This document shows positions 19,204 to 33,680 of a stretch of DNA of 64,000 nucleotides, piece after piece; position 1 is the stretch's first letter, and each line of letters opens with the position of its first letter. The stretch comes from Effrenium voratum (taxonomy: Eukaryota > Sar > Dinophyceae > Suessiales > Symbiodiniaceae). The stretch is from NCBI GenBank assembly GCA_963377175.1, contig CAUJNA010000182.1:115001-179000 (forward strand), read 5' to 3'. Below the pieces are notes generated by a model. The model saw nothing but the letters and a program-made list of their open reading frames with translations. It did no database searches and had not been told where the DNA came from. Position numbers and translations under genes: made by a program.

Positions 19204-20784
19204 TCAGTCCGCCTTCCCGGACTCTTCTGTACTATAGTACGACCCCGAGCTCGATCCGCTTTTCGGCTCCGGCGCCGGTTGATCGTGAAGGTGAACACTG
19301 CCCTCGGTCTCGCTCAGGGGTGTAGCCGGCGACGGAGTCGGTGGCGGAGGTGGCGGCCGCTTCGGCCGAGCCAGCGAAACCTTCGGCTCGCTCTTGGGCT
19401 TCTCGATGTGGGCCTTCTCCTTGAGCACCCACTTCGGTCTTGGCGATGGAGGTGGTACCTTCGCCTCTATAGCCGCTTTTGCAGGAGGTGGCTTCACCTG
19501 AGGCTTCGCGATAGCTTCCGGTACTGACTTTGAGGTCGTTCCTACCGGTGCGCGCCTCCTTGTCGCCCCTTTTGCAATTGCTGCGGCCCTGGCCAACAAT
19601 GATGGCCTCTGAAGGCGAGTCCTCTCGTCGCACGAGGAACACGGGTTCCCTAACCCGTCCAGTTGCAGCACACTCTGCTGGATGGCTTTGGCCACCGAGC
19701 CCGTTGCTCCGGCTCGGTATGCAGCTTCTGCCGATGCCGCCTTCCTGAGGCGGTAGTTCGAGGCCAGGTTCTGCTCGCTCGTCCCTTCACCGCGGGATGT
19801 CCTTGCCACCGCAAGCTCTTGTATGTTCCTGTGCACCGTAACCCGTCGGCCGAGAGCTTTGGCTGCCTCGGCGACCGGTGCCAGCAGCTCGGGCTCAGCG
19901 CCCGGTGAAGGCTCCTTTCCTTGGGCCTTTGTGAATCCCTTCGGCGGTGTCTTCGGAGCAGGGCTGGACTTAGGCGGGGACTTCGGTGGTGTCTTGGGCT
20001 GCACCCGGCGCCTCTTCCAGGGCGCCTGCCCGAAGTTCTCGATCTCCTCCTGGAGCTCCGCGGATGGCTCTTCCTGCTTCTTCTGCGCGAGCTTCAGGAG
20101 GCCTTTGAGGATCCTAAAGTGCCGACTGTTTTGGCTTCTCCTCTTGTCTTTGCCAGTCGCACTCTGCCACCACCGAGATCCTGACGACCTAGGCGTGTGA
20201 GCGACCTTGGGCTCGGGCTGGATCCTGCCCTCGCTGCCCCAATCGCCCCACACGCTCTCGTCCTCGCTCTGGCCCTTCTGCTCCAGGTCGAAGTCCGTGG
20301 CCTCGGGCTCAAACTGCTTCTTCTGCGGCGGGTGGAGGTCCTCCTTCTTGTCCTCGTTGGTGTATTGTTCCAGCTCCTCCTCCTTCTCCTCTGCCCGGCT
20401 TCCTCGAGCCGGTTCTGGGCCCCTGTGGCCACTTGGCAGAGCCTCTGGCTCTGAGGAGGGAGGAGATGCAGCCTGGGATCCTCCCCAGTCTGCTTCTGAC
20501 TCAGCGGCAGGCTCAGCGGACAGGGTGTCTTCTTCTCCTTCACTCGGAGGGGCAACTAGCTCCGGCCTCTCCTTCGGCAGCTCTTCCGCTGCCCCGGTCT
20601 CCTCGACCGGCTCTGCGGCTTTGCCTTTGCCGCGAGCGGGCCGCCTCCACGGCGGCTCCTCCTTGTTCTTCTTGCCCCTGCCCTTCTTGCCCTTGCTCTT
20701 GCCCTTCTTGCCCTTGTTCTTGCCCTTGGGCCCCTCGTACGGCTTTCCAAACCAAATGGACCGTCGAGGCTCACCCGCTACCAT
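19204..20784 (-). CDS. ORF1, novel protein encoded upstream of gag
   Basis: 526 codons from the ATG at 20784-20782, whose A is the last LTR base and whose TG begins the PBS (MVAGEPRRSIWFGKP). The frame is also open upstream through the LTR. A Lys/Gly-rich block lies near residues 20-45, then a long Glu/Ser/Pro acidic stretch. Further on are TPPKSPPKSSPAPKTPPKG repeats, an Ala-rich helical part (about 350-430) with CSSCDERTRL, and a proline-rich C-terminus. No known domain is recognised. Its composition suggests a disordered nucleic-acid or chromatin-binding protein, but that is inference. Copia elements normally start directly with gag. It is 30 nt before gag, in the same frame. ORF length and conservation of the MVA start in element 2 support translation. 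Confidence 0.7.
   Translation of the reverse strand: MVAGEPRRSIWFGKPYEGPKGKNKGKKGKSKGKKGRGKKNKEEPPWRRPARGKGKAAEPVEETGAAEELPKERPELVAPPSEGEEDTLSAEPAAESEADWGGSQAASPPSSEPEALPSGHRGPEPARGSRAEEKEEELEQYTNEDKKEDLHPPQKKQFEPEATDFDLEQKGQSEDESVWGDWGSEGRIQPEPKVAHTPRSSGSRWWQSATGKDKRRSQNSRHFRILKGLLKLAQKKQEEPSAELQEEIENFGQAPWKRRRVQPKTPPKSPPKSSPAPKTPPKGFTKAQGKEPSPGAEPELLAPVAEAAKALGRRVTVHRNIQELAVARTSRGEGTSEQNLASNYRLRKAASAEAAYRAGATGSVAKAIQQSVLQLDGLGNPCSSCDERTRLQRPSLLARAAAIAKGATRRRAPVGTTSKSVPEAIAKPQVKPPPAKAAIEAKVPPPSPRPKWVLKEKAHIEKPKSEPKVSLARPKRPPPPPPTPSPATPLSETEGSVHLHDQPAPEPKSGSSSGSYYSTEESGKAD
20768..20783 (-). other. Primer binding site of element 1
   Basis: TGGTAGCGGGTGAGCC on the minus strand directly abuts the 5' LTR. 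The first seven bases fit a tRNA ending GCTACCA. Element 2 has TGGTAGCGG at the same place, so the site is conserved. Initiator Met tRNA is the likely primer by analogy to other copia elements. Confidence 0.65.
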
Positions 20785-20897
20785 CAAAATGCAATATCTC
20801 GGCTCTGGGGTGCACTGCGGAGCGCACCCTTTTCTTGAGCCAAAACCACACGGAGTGCAATCAGCGCATTGGGCAATTATGACTATACATATCATGA
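20784..20897 (-). repeat. 5' LTR of element 1
   Basis: 114 bp, identical to 13050-13163. The 5' part is AT-rich (TCATGATATGTATAGTCATA) and may hold the promoter. The spliced-leader-like stretch lies at 20853-20834 and the remaining 50 nt lead to the PBS. LTRs this short are unusual for copia, where 200-600 bp is more common. Confidence 0.92.
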
Positions 20898-20978
20898 CAT
20901 TTTGAAACCCTAGTAAATGCAACCAAGGACTAAAACCTGCGGTCCCCTGGTGCTTTAATTTTGACCCACAGCCATATC
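20898..20978. mobile_element. Right part of the MITE split by the copia insertion
   Basis: It starts with the second CATTT target copy. It contains the family core gactaaaacctgcggtc (20928-20944) and ends with the terminal repeat ttttgacccacagccatatc. It completes the element begun at 13014. Confidence 0.85.
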
Positions 20979-21344
20979 ATGCTATCACCTGGGCAACATG
21001 CCGCAATGGAATCTTGTAAGACATAGGTGTGTCTTATTTTAGGGGACCTCGAAGTTAGGTAGTTGTCCGTTTAAAATCAACCAAAAGAGGGTACCCCTGA
21101 AAAAGGACCAATATGAACAAGCTTGACCCGATAATAGCCTCGTAGACCCTGACAATAAGGACGCGTGCAACATCAGATTGCACGGTATGGAGCACTTGCT
21201 ACGCTCTATGTTCAAAACCATATTTCTACTTTCTCAATGAAACCCTGCAAACAACTTGGCCGTGCCAGGATGGATGCGTCCTAGGGATTGTCCCAATTGT
21301 TTTCAAAATTTTGTGGAAAGGATGAGGCACCTTTGCTTGAGACA

Positions 21345-23052
<1,708 letters not shown>

Positions 23053-26000
23053 GCTCGCGGGGCAAAGGCCAATCTTCCGCGCACGGTTAAACTTCACGGG
23101 CGGTCTGCCTCGTTGGAGCATACAAGGAGGACTGCTTTCAGCTCCGAGTCTCCCAACCTGTTGTGGTCACACGGCACAAACTCCATGGGGCGATAAAGAA
23201 CTGGCTTCACTGCCATAGACCGGCTCACTCAACACTACCCCACCATGAACCCTTGTACAAATCCATGAAGCACTGCACTTCTTCCCTTAGGGCAATATTC
23301 TGCAAAAAAACCCTTGTTCAGCTGATCATCGTCGCACACATCTGTTGCATTTGTGTTGCAAAACAAAGCCAACAGAATGCCAACCACACCAGCTTTAATG
23401 GCCCGATTTGGTGCTCCCAACCCTCCTGCAAGTGCTCGGAGTCTAGCCCGCTCTCCTCGCAAAGATGCCACCAGGTTTGTTCAAAAGGTGTGCGTTCTCG
23501 AACCTCCCGCCTGCTTTCAAGCCCAGAAAAGCAGGAGCAAGACAAACATATACTCAAAGATGGTTAGCAGCTTGACGCATCTTGCTGCAAACTGCCTGCG
23601 ATGGCGACGAAATTCGGCAAAATGAGGCTGCGCCAAATGCGGCAACTCCCAAAGGGTGGGTTCCCTTTTGAAACACCCTGAAACGAGGGCGCCCGCCGAA
23701 AGAGACAGCCCCGCTAGCTGTCAGAGCAAGTCCTGTTCTGATGCCGCAACGCTTTCCTAGGCGTGGGGTTGCCATCAAAATCAGCCTCAGCCTAAGTAGT
23801 TGGAATCAACGACTTGGCATGAATCTTAATAAGGGAACCTTTGGTGGACAGAATGCAGGTGGGGATTCAGGTCCACCAACCACCTTTTCCTTGTGGCAAC
23901 CCCCAGAAATCCTCAACACGCTGTCCACGGCACTTTTTCGAGACACCTCACTTGTTCCTTCGAACAAGGGTGCACACGTTGATTCTGGTTGCCCTGCAAC
24001 AGGAGTCACTGATTCAATGACGGAGCCAATTGGCCTACGCTTGGTATCAAACCAATACCGCAACAGTCACTACACATCCACAAAGCCATCAACAGGGGTC
24101 AGTGAAGTTCTGCCTGAAACAAGTTGCAATTTTGCTGGTGGTGTCCAATTGAATTGCCACCTCTGCTTGGTGGAACTCTCTCTGCTCTAATGATTTAGAT
24201 GGGCGGTTTCTTAACCCCAGGACCAACCACACACACACACACCAGTTCTAAGGAGAAAAATCGGAGTTAACAAGTGTGGACAACTTCTCCAGTCTGGTAA
24301 GAACACATTCTGGTCCAAGCGGCTCTCTTCGATCCTGCGGCACTGGGTGGCTCCTCCTGTCGGATTCCCAGCTTGGGAATCAGCGAGAAAACGCCAACTG
24401 CACAACTGCGCGAACTTTCTGTGTGTTCCTTTGGTGTGTCGGGCACCCTCAAAATCGTGGTGCTTCTCTTAGTGTCCCTCTAAAACCACCAAAAAGGGAT
24501 ACCCATGGGATAAACAAACCCATGTGGAGGCACCACAATCTTTCCCCCTTGAGCTGGTTGTTCCCCAACAGCTGAAAGCTAAGGGGTCTTAGCCCGGATA
24601 AGGTTTGGGGGTGGCTAGGAAAAGCGCTGGAGTCAGATTCGAGCAAAGTTCCGAAAGTTCCGGGGTGATTTAGTTTCCGACCTCCGGGGCAACATGATCA
24701 TGCAGTTTGCGCCGACACTGAGCAAACTATGTGTGGAACAACAATGTGTGGCATCGCTAGGAACACGCCTGAACATCCAACGCACAATCTACAGCTTCCT
24801 TTGAGCAATCCCCTTCCTAAGTCCAGCTTCTCATTCCACAGAGTTTCCCTGATTTCCCGTTACATCAGCCAAACGAAACCCGCCTTAAGATGGGCCAAGG
24901 CGATGTTTACAAGCACAAGGAAATAGCTCGGGGGCCTGTTCCATATGGAAGCCTAGTTTCCAGCCTGGCAGACGGAGTTGCAGCGCATGCGATTGCGATG
25001 CCTGCAAGACTCAACTGGTAAACCCTCGGCCAAAAGCCTAAAGAGGCACAAAGTCTAAAAGCTCCCGGTTGCTTGAAGGCAAGCCATCATTCTGCACCCC
25101 GAATGTTAAGTGCTTTTGCCAAAGTCAAGGTTCCCCTTCAGAATGAGGCCCCTCTTGGTCAACCGGGTGATCAATGCTGGCGTCCCATCTAAGCAGCCCC
25201 CACCCCCCCCCCCCCCCCCAGTGCACTTTGCTTGATGTCTTTTTGTTGAGGGTAGCCAAAACGGTCAGTCAGAGGATCAGAAGCCAAGGCAAAACCATGG
25301 CTTTCCCACGAGCAAACTTCGCGCCTGCCGCTCTGCATGCCCTTCCGGGTTCGATCTGGAAAGCATCCCCTTTCGCCCCGAAAACGCCCCTCCCCCTTCC
25401 GACCCCAAGCTGGTTACAGGTTTAGTAGGGATTGCTCGAATGCCAACTTAACCATGTAGTAGCCTTTGGGGTTTTGGGCGCTGCTCCTTTGCTGGCTACT
25501 AGCAAAGGGGTGGTGTGTTCTATGCCCATCGTGTCTGTTATTCATAACCAGAAGCAAGTACAACGCTTGAAAGGCGGCGTGCCTTTTGCCCCCGAACCAG
25601 CAAATGCAAGCTACCGCAGAGGTCATATTTTTTTTTCGCCGCGTCGCGATGCTGTGAGAGCGATTTTGGGTCGAACGTCAGCCCATTGCCCCAGCTGCAC
25701 TGCACGAATGGGCGGTCGAACCGCTGGGAAAGCAGAACGCCCTCCTGCCTCGGAGAGCACGGGCACTACCTCGACACTCTGCTGGTGGATACTCTGCGGA
25801 GTCTCATCTTCCTCATCCTTAGATCTCTGCTCTGGGGAACCAACGGCTCAAATTGGCCAAACCAAAGTGTCGACTTGGACCTTGCGCTGCGAATCAATTG
25901 AACCGATTCTCTTGGGGCATTGAACAACCATTTAACGTAGCTTCTTGTGATTTAGGCGTGTCATCTTTAAGGGACCACCTAAAATGGTTGCTTCCTTTTG

Positions 26001-29000
26001 GCTTCCATCTAAAACCACCACAAAACGGGTACGCCCAACATTTGACACACCCATTGTTGCTTTCACTTTAAAGGTCACTGGGGTCGAAAGGCCGCAAATG
26101 TTGCACTAGCCCTGGGCACCTTGCCTTCAGCGCCAGATGTTCCTCGCGCGGCCAACAAAATCAGCTCAAATCCGGGAAACGTGTGGGTGTACCTGGAGTC
26201 TCCATGACCCTTAAAAATGGGGTCATTACCCAAAATTAAGGTGTCAGGGGTCATGAACCCATTTTTCACAAGTCACGGAGACTCTAGGTATCCCTTTTTG
26301 GGGAAAGGCTCGCAAAATTCGGGGGTCCCCCCCAACCCTCTCATCTCCCCCTTCTTTGGTGGCTTGGATTGATGGCGGTTCGGCGCGGCTCCTTTGCTTC
26401 TTGTGAACCAAAGGCTCAAACCACCATTCCATCAATTTTTGCCCGACTTGGGTTCGTCTTTTTGAGGGCACACTTTTTCAGTGAAACCCAAAGGCCGACT
26501 TTCTCCGTTTGGGGCGGGAGCCCCCCTATCTCATTGGCAAAACTTGGTCTGAACCCGCGCAGTTTCGACCAGCGCCTGCGGAGTCGGCTCGGTCTCCGGG
26601 ACCTTCGGCCGCATGCCCGGGAAGTCAAAGCTGCCATCCGCGTTCACTGGCCGTGCCGACCGGCATGGGGGTGGCTTTCTGTTTCTTCAGCTGAAATTCT
26701 GGAAGATGAGGGTGCAAAACTGAACCAGGAATTGGACCGCAGGAGTTCGTCCTTGTTTCCATGTACCAGGCAACCCATTTTGGAGTTACCCAAAAGGGGG
26801 CTAGCTAGTCTCTGCCCCCAAGCCCGGGAGGGTTCCGAAGGGTATCTTGTTGGTCGTCCTTCGGGTTTTCAACGAAGACCAAGCAACAGCTTGTTTTTTG
26901 CTCTTTTTTTTTTGCGGGCTCCACATGAGACCAAGTACACAAAATCGGCACATCGCACGCAGAACACACATGCTGGACAGGCCTTCCAACGCCTGTTCCG
27001 GCCGGCGTTGGCCTTGCAGCGCAATCATTGGGGCCCTTTGGTGGACAGCCGGACAGGATTTAAAGCAGGGACCCCCCCTCCCCCTCGAACTAAGGATCCA
27101 ACTCCAACGGATCTGTCGCACGCCTCTTCCTGGGACTCCAACCGCGGCCAGCACCATAGAAGTGCAAAGCATTGGACCTGCGGCTCGCTCCCGTCGTTGG
27201 GCGTTTTCATAGGGGTACCCCATCCAATAACATGGAACCTGAGCGGGGGGGGGGGGGTCGTGGTTTGGACCTTTTTCCTTTTACAGGAACCCTCTTGATG
27301 GCAGCATGGCCAGGAGGGTAACCTAAAATGGCTGGTGTCCTTTCGGTTCTCCTTCAAATGCCAAGCAAACGAGGGTCGATTCACCATTTCGAGAAACACT
27401 CACGCGGCTTTGCTGTTCGCTGCCTTGTCCTTTTTGGACGCAAATTAACTCTGCCAGTACATGATTAGAACCAAACTGAAAGCAGCGGAATCCAGGTCTA
27501 CCCGAAATGACCAAAAAGGACACCCACATGCGGTTTGGGGAATATGTGCAGCACCCTTTGTTGAGGGTGCTCCAACCATTGCCTATCATATCCAAAAGGT
27601 ATGCGTTAAACATTGGAAAATGAGCGGTTTCCCTCGTGGATTCTCTTTGAAACCACCCATACAACAAGGGCGCCCTCCAAAAAACAGCCACCCAATGACA
27701 ACCGAGGCTGCGATACCCGAGCCCAGCCTCTGCTTCACCGGAAGGCGCGGTGAGCCTGCCTTTGAGTCCGGGCTTCGAGACACTGTCTCCAATTTGGGGG
27801 ATTTTACGCAGGGGGGTGTTGTTGCCACCTGTGGAAAAATGATTGCCCCCCTTGTGGCGAAGCATTACTTGAGGGGGTCACCCATTTTCTCGCAAAAGGT
27901 GCCAAGACCCCCCTGATTTTATGGAGCTGGTTGAGGACAAGGAACCAGTTAAGGGGTCTGTTGCACAGGTCCGGTGATGCTTATCTTCGCGCCCGCTGGT
28001 TTGCCTTGTTTATATTTTGCATGCGGATGCGCGCAAAAAGAGTGCCCGCCCTTACCCCTTTGCACGGGCATGTAAGTGAGACATGGTTGAAATAGGTCTA
28101 TGGTGGTCCGGCTAAAGCCACCAAAGCGCTGTGTTTTGGTAGCCTGAACGCCGCGCTGTTTGCAGCTGAACCCCCAAACGAGCGATTACCCTCTAACTGC
28201 CCTTTCAAGCAGCTTGAAACATGGCACACCCTGCGAATCGCGGGGACCCTGACCACAACATGCCGATCCTTCCGTCAAATCGTTCCCTCTGCCGGCGGTA
28301 GCGTCCAATATCCAAGAGCCCGCGCCAAGGAAATGGGCGCAGGCTGGGGCGATGCCCCAACACGTGGCAGCATCTGGGCAAGCTGACTGTCCCATTGTGA
28401 CTCATCACCTTCAAACGGTCACCCACCCGTGACTCGCGTGGGACTCACCTGTGACTCACCCATGACTCACCCCGTTCGAGCCTCAACATGTCAATCAATT
28501 CTGGGTTTGGGGAGCATGAATGGCCAAACTATCAAACTATCTCGAGGGCCGAGCTGGATTTGATGTGCTTTCCTTGCTGCCAGCAAGACAGGGCACCCAA
28601 AACGGTGAGTTTTCCTGTTGGCGTTCCTTCAAAATACCCAGCCACCGGGCGGACTTCCTCGAATTTAAGCAACCACTCCGGTCCGGTCCCTCTGGCCCGG
28701 AGCTCTGGGCTCGGGCTGAAGGCTTGTAGAAGCGGCGCGACCTGAACCCGTTTTTGGGGTCATGGTTAACCAAATTGTCCACAACCATATCCTGCTTAAC
28801 CTTTTTCAAAAAACCACACCCTGCTCTCAAGGCCGGTTGCGCGCGATCCATTGCACCTGCTTCCAGGAAGGAACGTCTTTCCTGAAGCTCTGAGAATGCG
28901 AGGCTTCGAGTCAACACTTCCAGGAATTTGCCACCGCCAGTCACGACGAGTACATGGTACATAACCTGTACTACACATCTGCGGTGGTTTTGCTCCGCCG

Positions 29001-30188
29001 AGTGGGCCCCCAGTCTCAGCCCTCACCACTGCCTGTCAAGCCATGCCAGTGTTTTAAGAAGGACTCTGGTCTGGCTGTGGGTCAAAATGCAGGAAACTGC
29101 TGTTGAACATCAAAATAGGTGGCAGATGGATGTTCATCCACCCGAAATGTGATCGCCATGGGTTATGCAACCCATGGCCATAGGCATCTTTGGCCAAAAG
29201 CGGCTACTTGCAGCCCCCTTCTCGCCTTCTGCTAAAAGCGATGCCATGCTAAGATCCTTGCCAGGGAGGGAGCTTCGGAGGCCTGGCCGCTGATTGTAAC
29301 TAACTCGGCTGAATGACTTTTTCGCATACAAGGCGGCTGCTTTGGGACAAGTCCAAACGACGTCTTGGAGGCTTGACACGAGTTTCACAACTTGCTTCAA
29401 GAGTGCTGGAGATCGAGAGGAAATGCTCGAACAATGAATTTCATTGGGATCCGATGTTCGTCCACCCATTCTGGCCCAGTTTCCCAAAGTCACGCAAGTT
29501 CAGTTGGAGGTGAAAGGTTGAACCCCCAGCTTCTGAGTTGTACAACTCCAGAAGCGGAACCAGCAACATGATCGATCCCATGGGAGGTTTGGACCTGCAA
29601 CTCTCACAGCGCGGCCTTGTGACCTGTGTCCATCCTTGGGCCTGCGGCACCTGAAATCAAGCGCCAAGAGCTGGTAAGTCTAAGTATGCCCCAAGTCATG
29701 AAATCAAATCAATAAAAACAAAGCCTCGGACTTCAACTAGCCTATAATACACTGAACAAGCCTAGCGCGCACACACACACACACAGAGCGGCATGGCTGT
29801 TAAATCAATAACTCAGCTTTGACCAACGATCAACTGAAAGCCAGTGCCGATTTGAGATCAACACCCTTTCAGCAATTGCTGTGCACTGAGTAACCAGCTA
29901 TGTTTTTGGGACTTGCGAGGATGTAACAGGGCAAAATTAATCAAACGAAGAAACAGCCTTGCGGTTCCAAGGCTTGCTCAGGCCAGCAACCCTTGCATGT
30001 GGCGCACCTCACAAGTTTCTTGGCAACCGGGTTGAACAAGATATAGCCTCCCAATCCCGCTCTCGGCTCGGCGCATTTCGCGGCGATGTGCAGCGACTGG
30101 GCGGCTCGAAGACTTTCAAATGGAACCCCGCGGGCGGATAAAGGAATCTTAGATCAACCGCAAAACGGGGCTGCAAACGAAAGGCTCC
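23053..30188. other. Intergenic/intronic stretch without a recognisable gene
   Basis: About 7 kb. I see scattered copies of a dispersed repeat with the core 'aaaccaccaaaaaggg' (24482, 26011, 27651), poly-C at 25206-25219, a G run at 27245-27257, and short CA runs at 24226 and 29770. A minus-strand frame at 28800-28962 (KFLEVLTRSLAFSELQERRSF) and another at 29290-29420 read like possible exons but match no family I know. Confidence 0.55.
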
Positions 30189-31166
30189 CTCACACAAACA
30201 CACAAACACACACAAGAACACACACACACACACCATCACGCACAACCACGCACAACCCACACACACAGCCACACACAGCCACACACACAGCCACACACAG
30301 CCACACACAACCACACAGACAACCACACACACAGCCACATCACAACCACACACACACACAACACCACACCCACAAACAGGCACACAACCACACACACACA
30401 ATCCCGCACACACAACCACACACACAACCACACACACACACAACCACACACACAACCACACACACAACCACACACACAACCACACACACAACCACGCACA
30501 CAAACACACACCACACACACACCACACACACACACCACACACAAACACAAACACAAACACAAACACAAACACAAACACAAACACACACACAAAGAGACAC
30601 AGAGACACAGAGACACAGAGACACAGAGACACAGAGACACAGAGACACAGAGACACAGAGACACAGACACACAGACACACAGACACACAGACACACAAAC
30701 ACACACACACACAAGAACACACACACAAACACACAAACACACACAAACACACACCCACACACACACACAAACACACACAAACACACACACACAAACACAC
30801 ACCAACACACACAGACACACACACAGACACACACACAGACACACACAGGCACACAAAGACACACACACAGACACAAACACAAACACACACACGCAACCAC
30901 GACACAAAGCCACACACAGCCACGCAAAACCACACACACACAGCCACATCACAACCACACACACAACACCACACCCACAACCACGCACACAACCACACAC
31001 ACAACCCCGCACACACAACCACACACACAACCACACACACACAAACACACACACACAACCACACACACATCCACACACACAAACACACACAAACAAACAC
31101 ACAAACAAACACACAAACACACAAAAGCACACACAAACACACACACACAAACACACAAACACACAA

Positions 31167-31199
<33 letters not shown>

Positions 31200-31748
31200 A
31201 GAACACACACACACAAACACACAAGCACACACAAACACACACACACACAAACACACAAACACACACACAAACACACAGAAACACACACAGACAGACACAC
31301 ACACAGACACACACAGACACACACAGGCACGCAAAGACACACACACAACCACACACACACACAACCAGACACACACACAAACACACAAACACACACACAC
31401 ACAACCACACACACAACCACACACACAAACACACACACAACCACGCACACAACCACACACACACAACCACACACACACACACGCACACGCACACGCACAC
31501 ACACACACAAACACACACACAAACACACAGACAGACACACACACAGACACACACAGACACACACAGGCACGCAAAGACACACACACACACAGACACACAC
31601 ACACACACAGACACACACAGACACACACAGACACACGCAGACACACCCAGACACACACAGACACACACAGACACACACACACAGACACACACAGACACAC
31701 ACAGACACACACAGACACACACACACAGACACACACGCGCACACAGAC
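30189..31748. repeat. CA-rich satellite with higher-order structure
   Basis: About 1.56 kb of CA broken by AACC, AGAC, AAAC and GCAC. Subdomains include (ACAAAC)n at 30541-30580, (AGAGACAC)n at 30592-30665 and (CAGACACACA)n at 31600-31735. The passage cagccacatcacaaccacac with its following context occurs at about 30333 and 30941, pointing to a roughly 608-bp internal duplication. Confidence 0.92.

Positions 31749-33680
<1,932 letters not shown>

Larger units (their letters stand above)
13045..20902 (-). mobile_element. Intact young Ty1/copia retrotransposon (element 1)
   Basis: The LTRs at 13050-13163 and 20784-20897 are both 114 bp and identical, flanked by CATTT (13045-13049 and 20898-20902). 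Minus-strand order is LTR, PBS, ORF1, gag-protease, integrase, methyltransferase-like domain, RT, RNase H, polypurine tract, LTR. Integrase before RT is the copia order. All long frames are open. Identical LTRs imply a recent insertion, because LTRs are made identical at integration. Unusual features are the very short LTRs, an extra ORF before gag, a methyltransferase-like domain, two frame changes in place of one gag-pol frame, and a spliced-leader-like stretch in the LTR. It sits inside a MITE. Confidence 0.93.

Noticed and set aside
26369..27298. 309-codon plus-strand frame
   Set aside because: Composition follows local GC and ends in a G run. No domain, and overlapping frames are equally long.
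30592..30665. Regular AGAGACAC units as a CRISPR-like array
   Set aside because: No unique spacers. Simple tandem repeat in a eukaryotic satellite.
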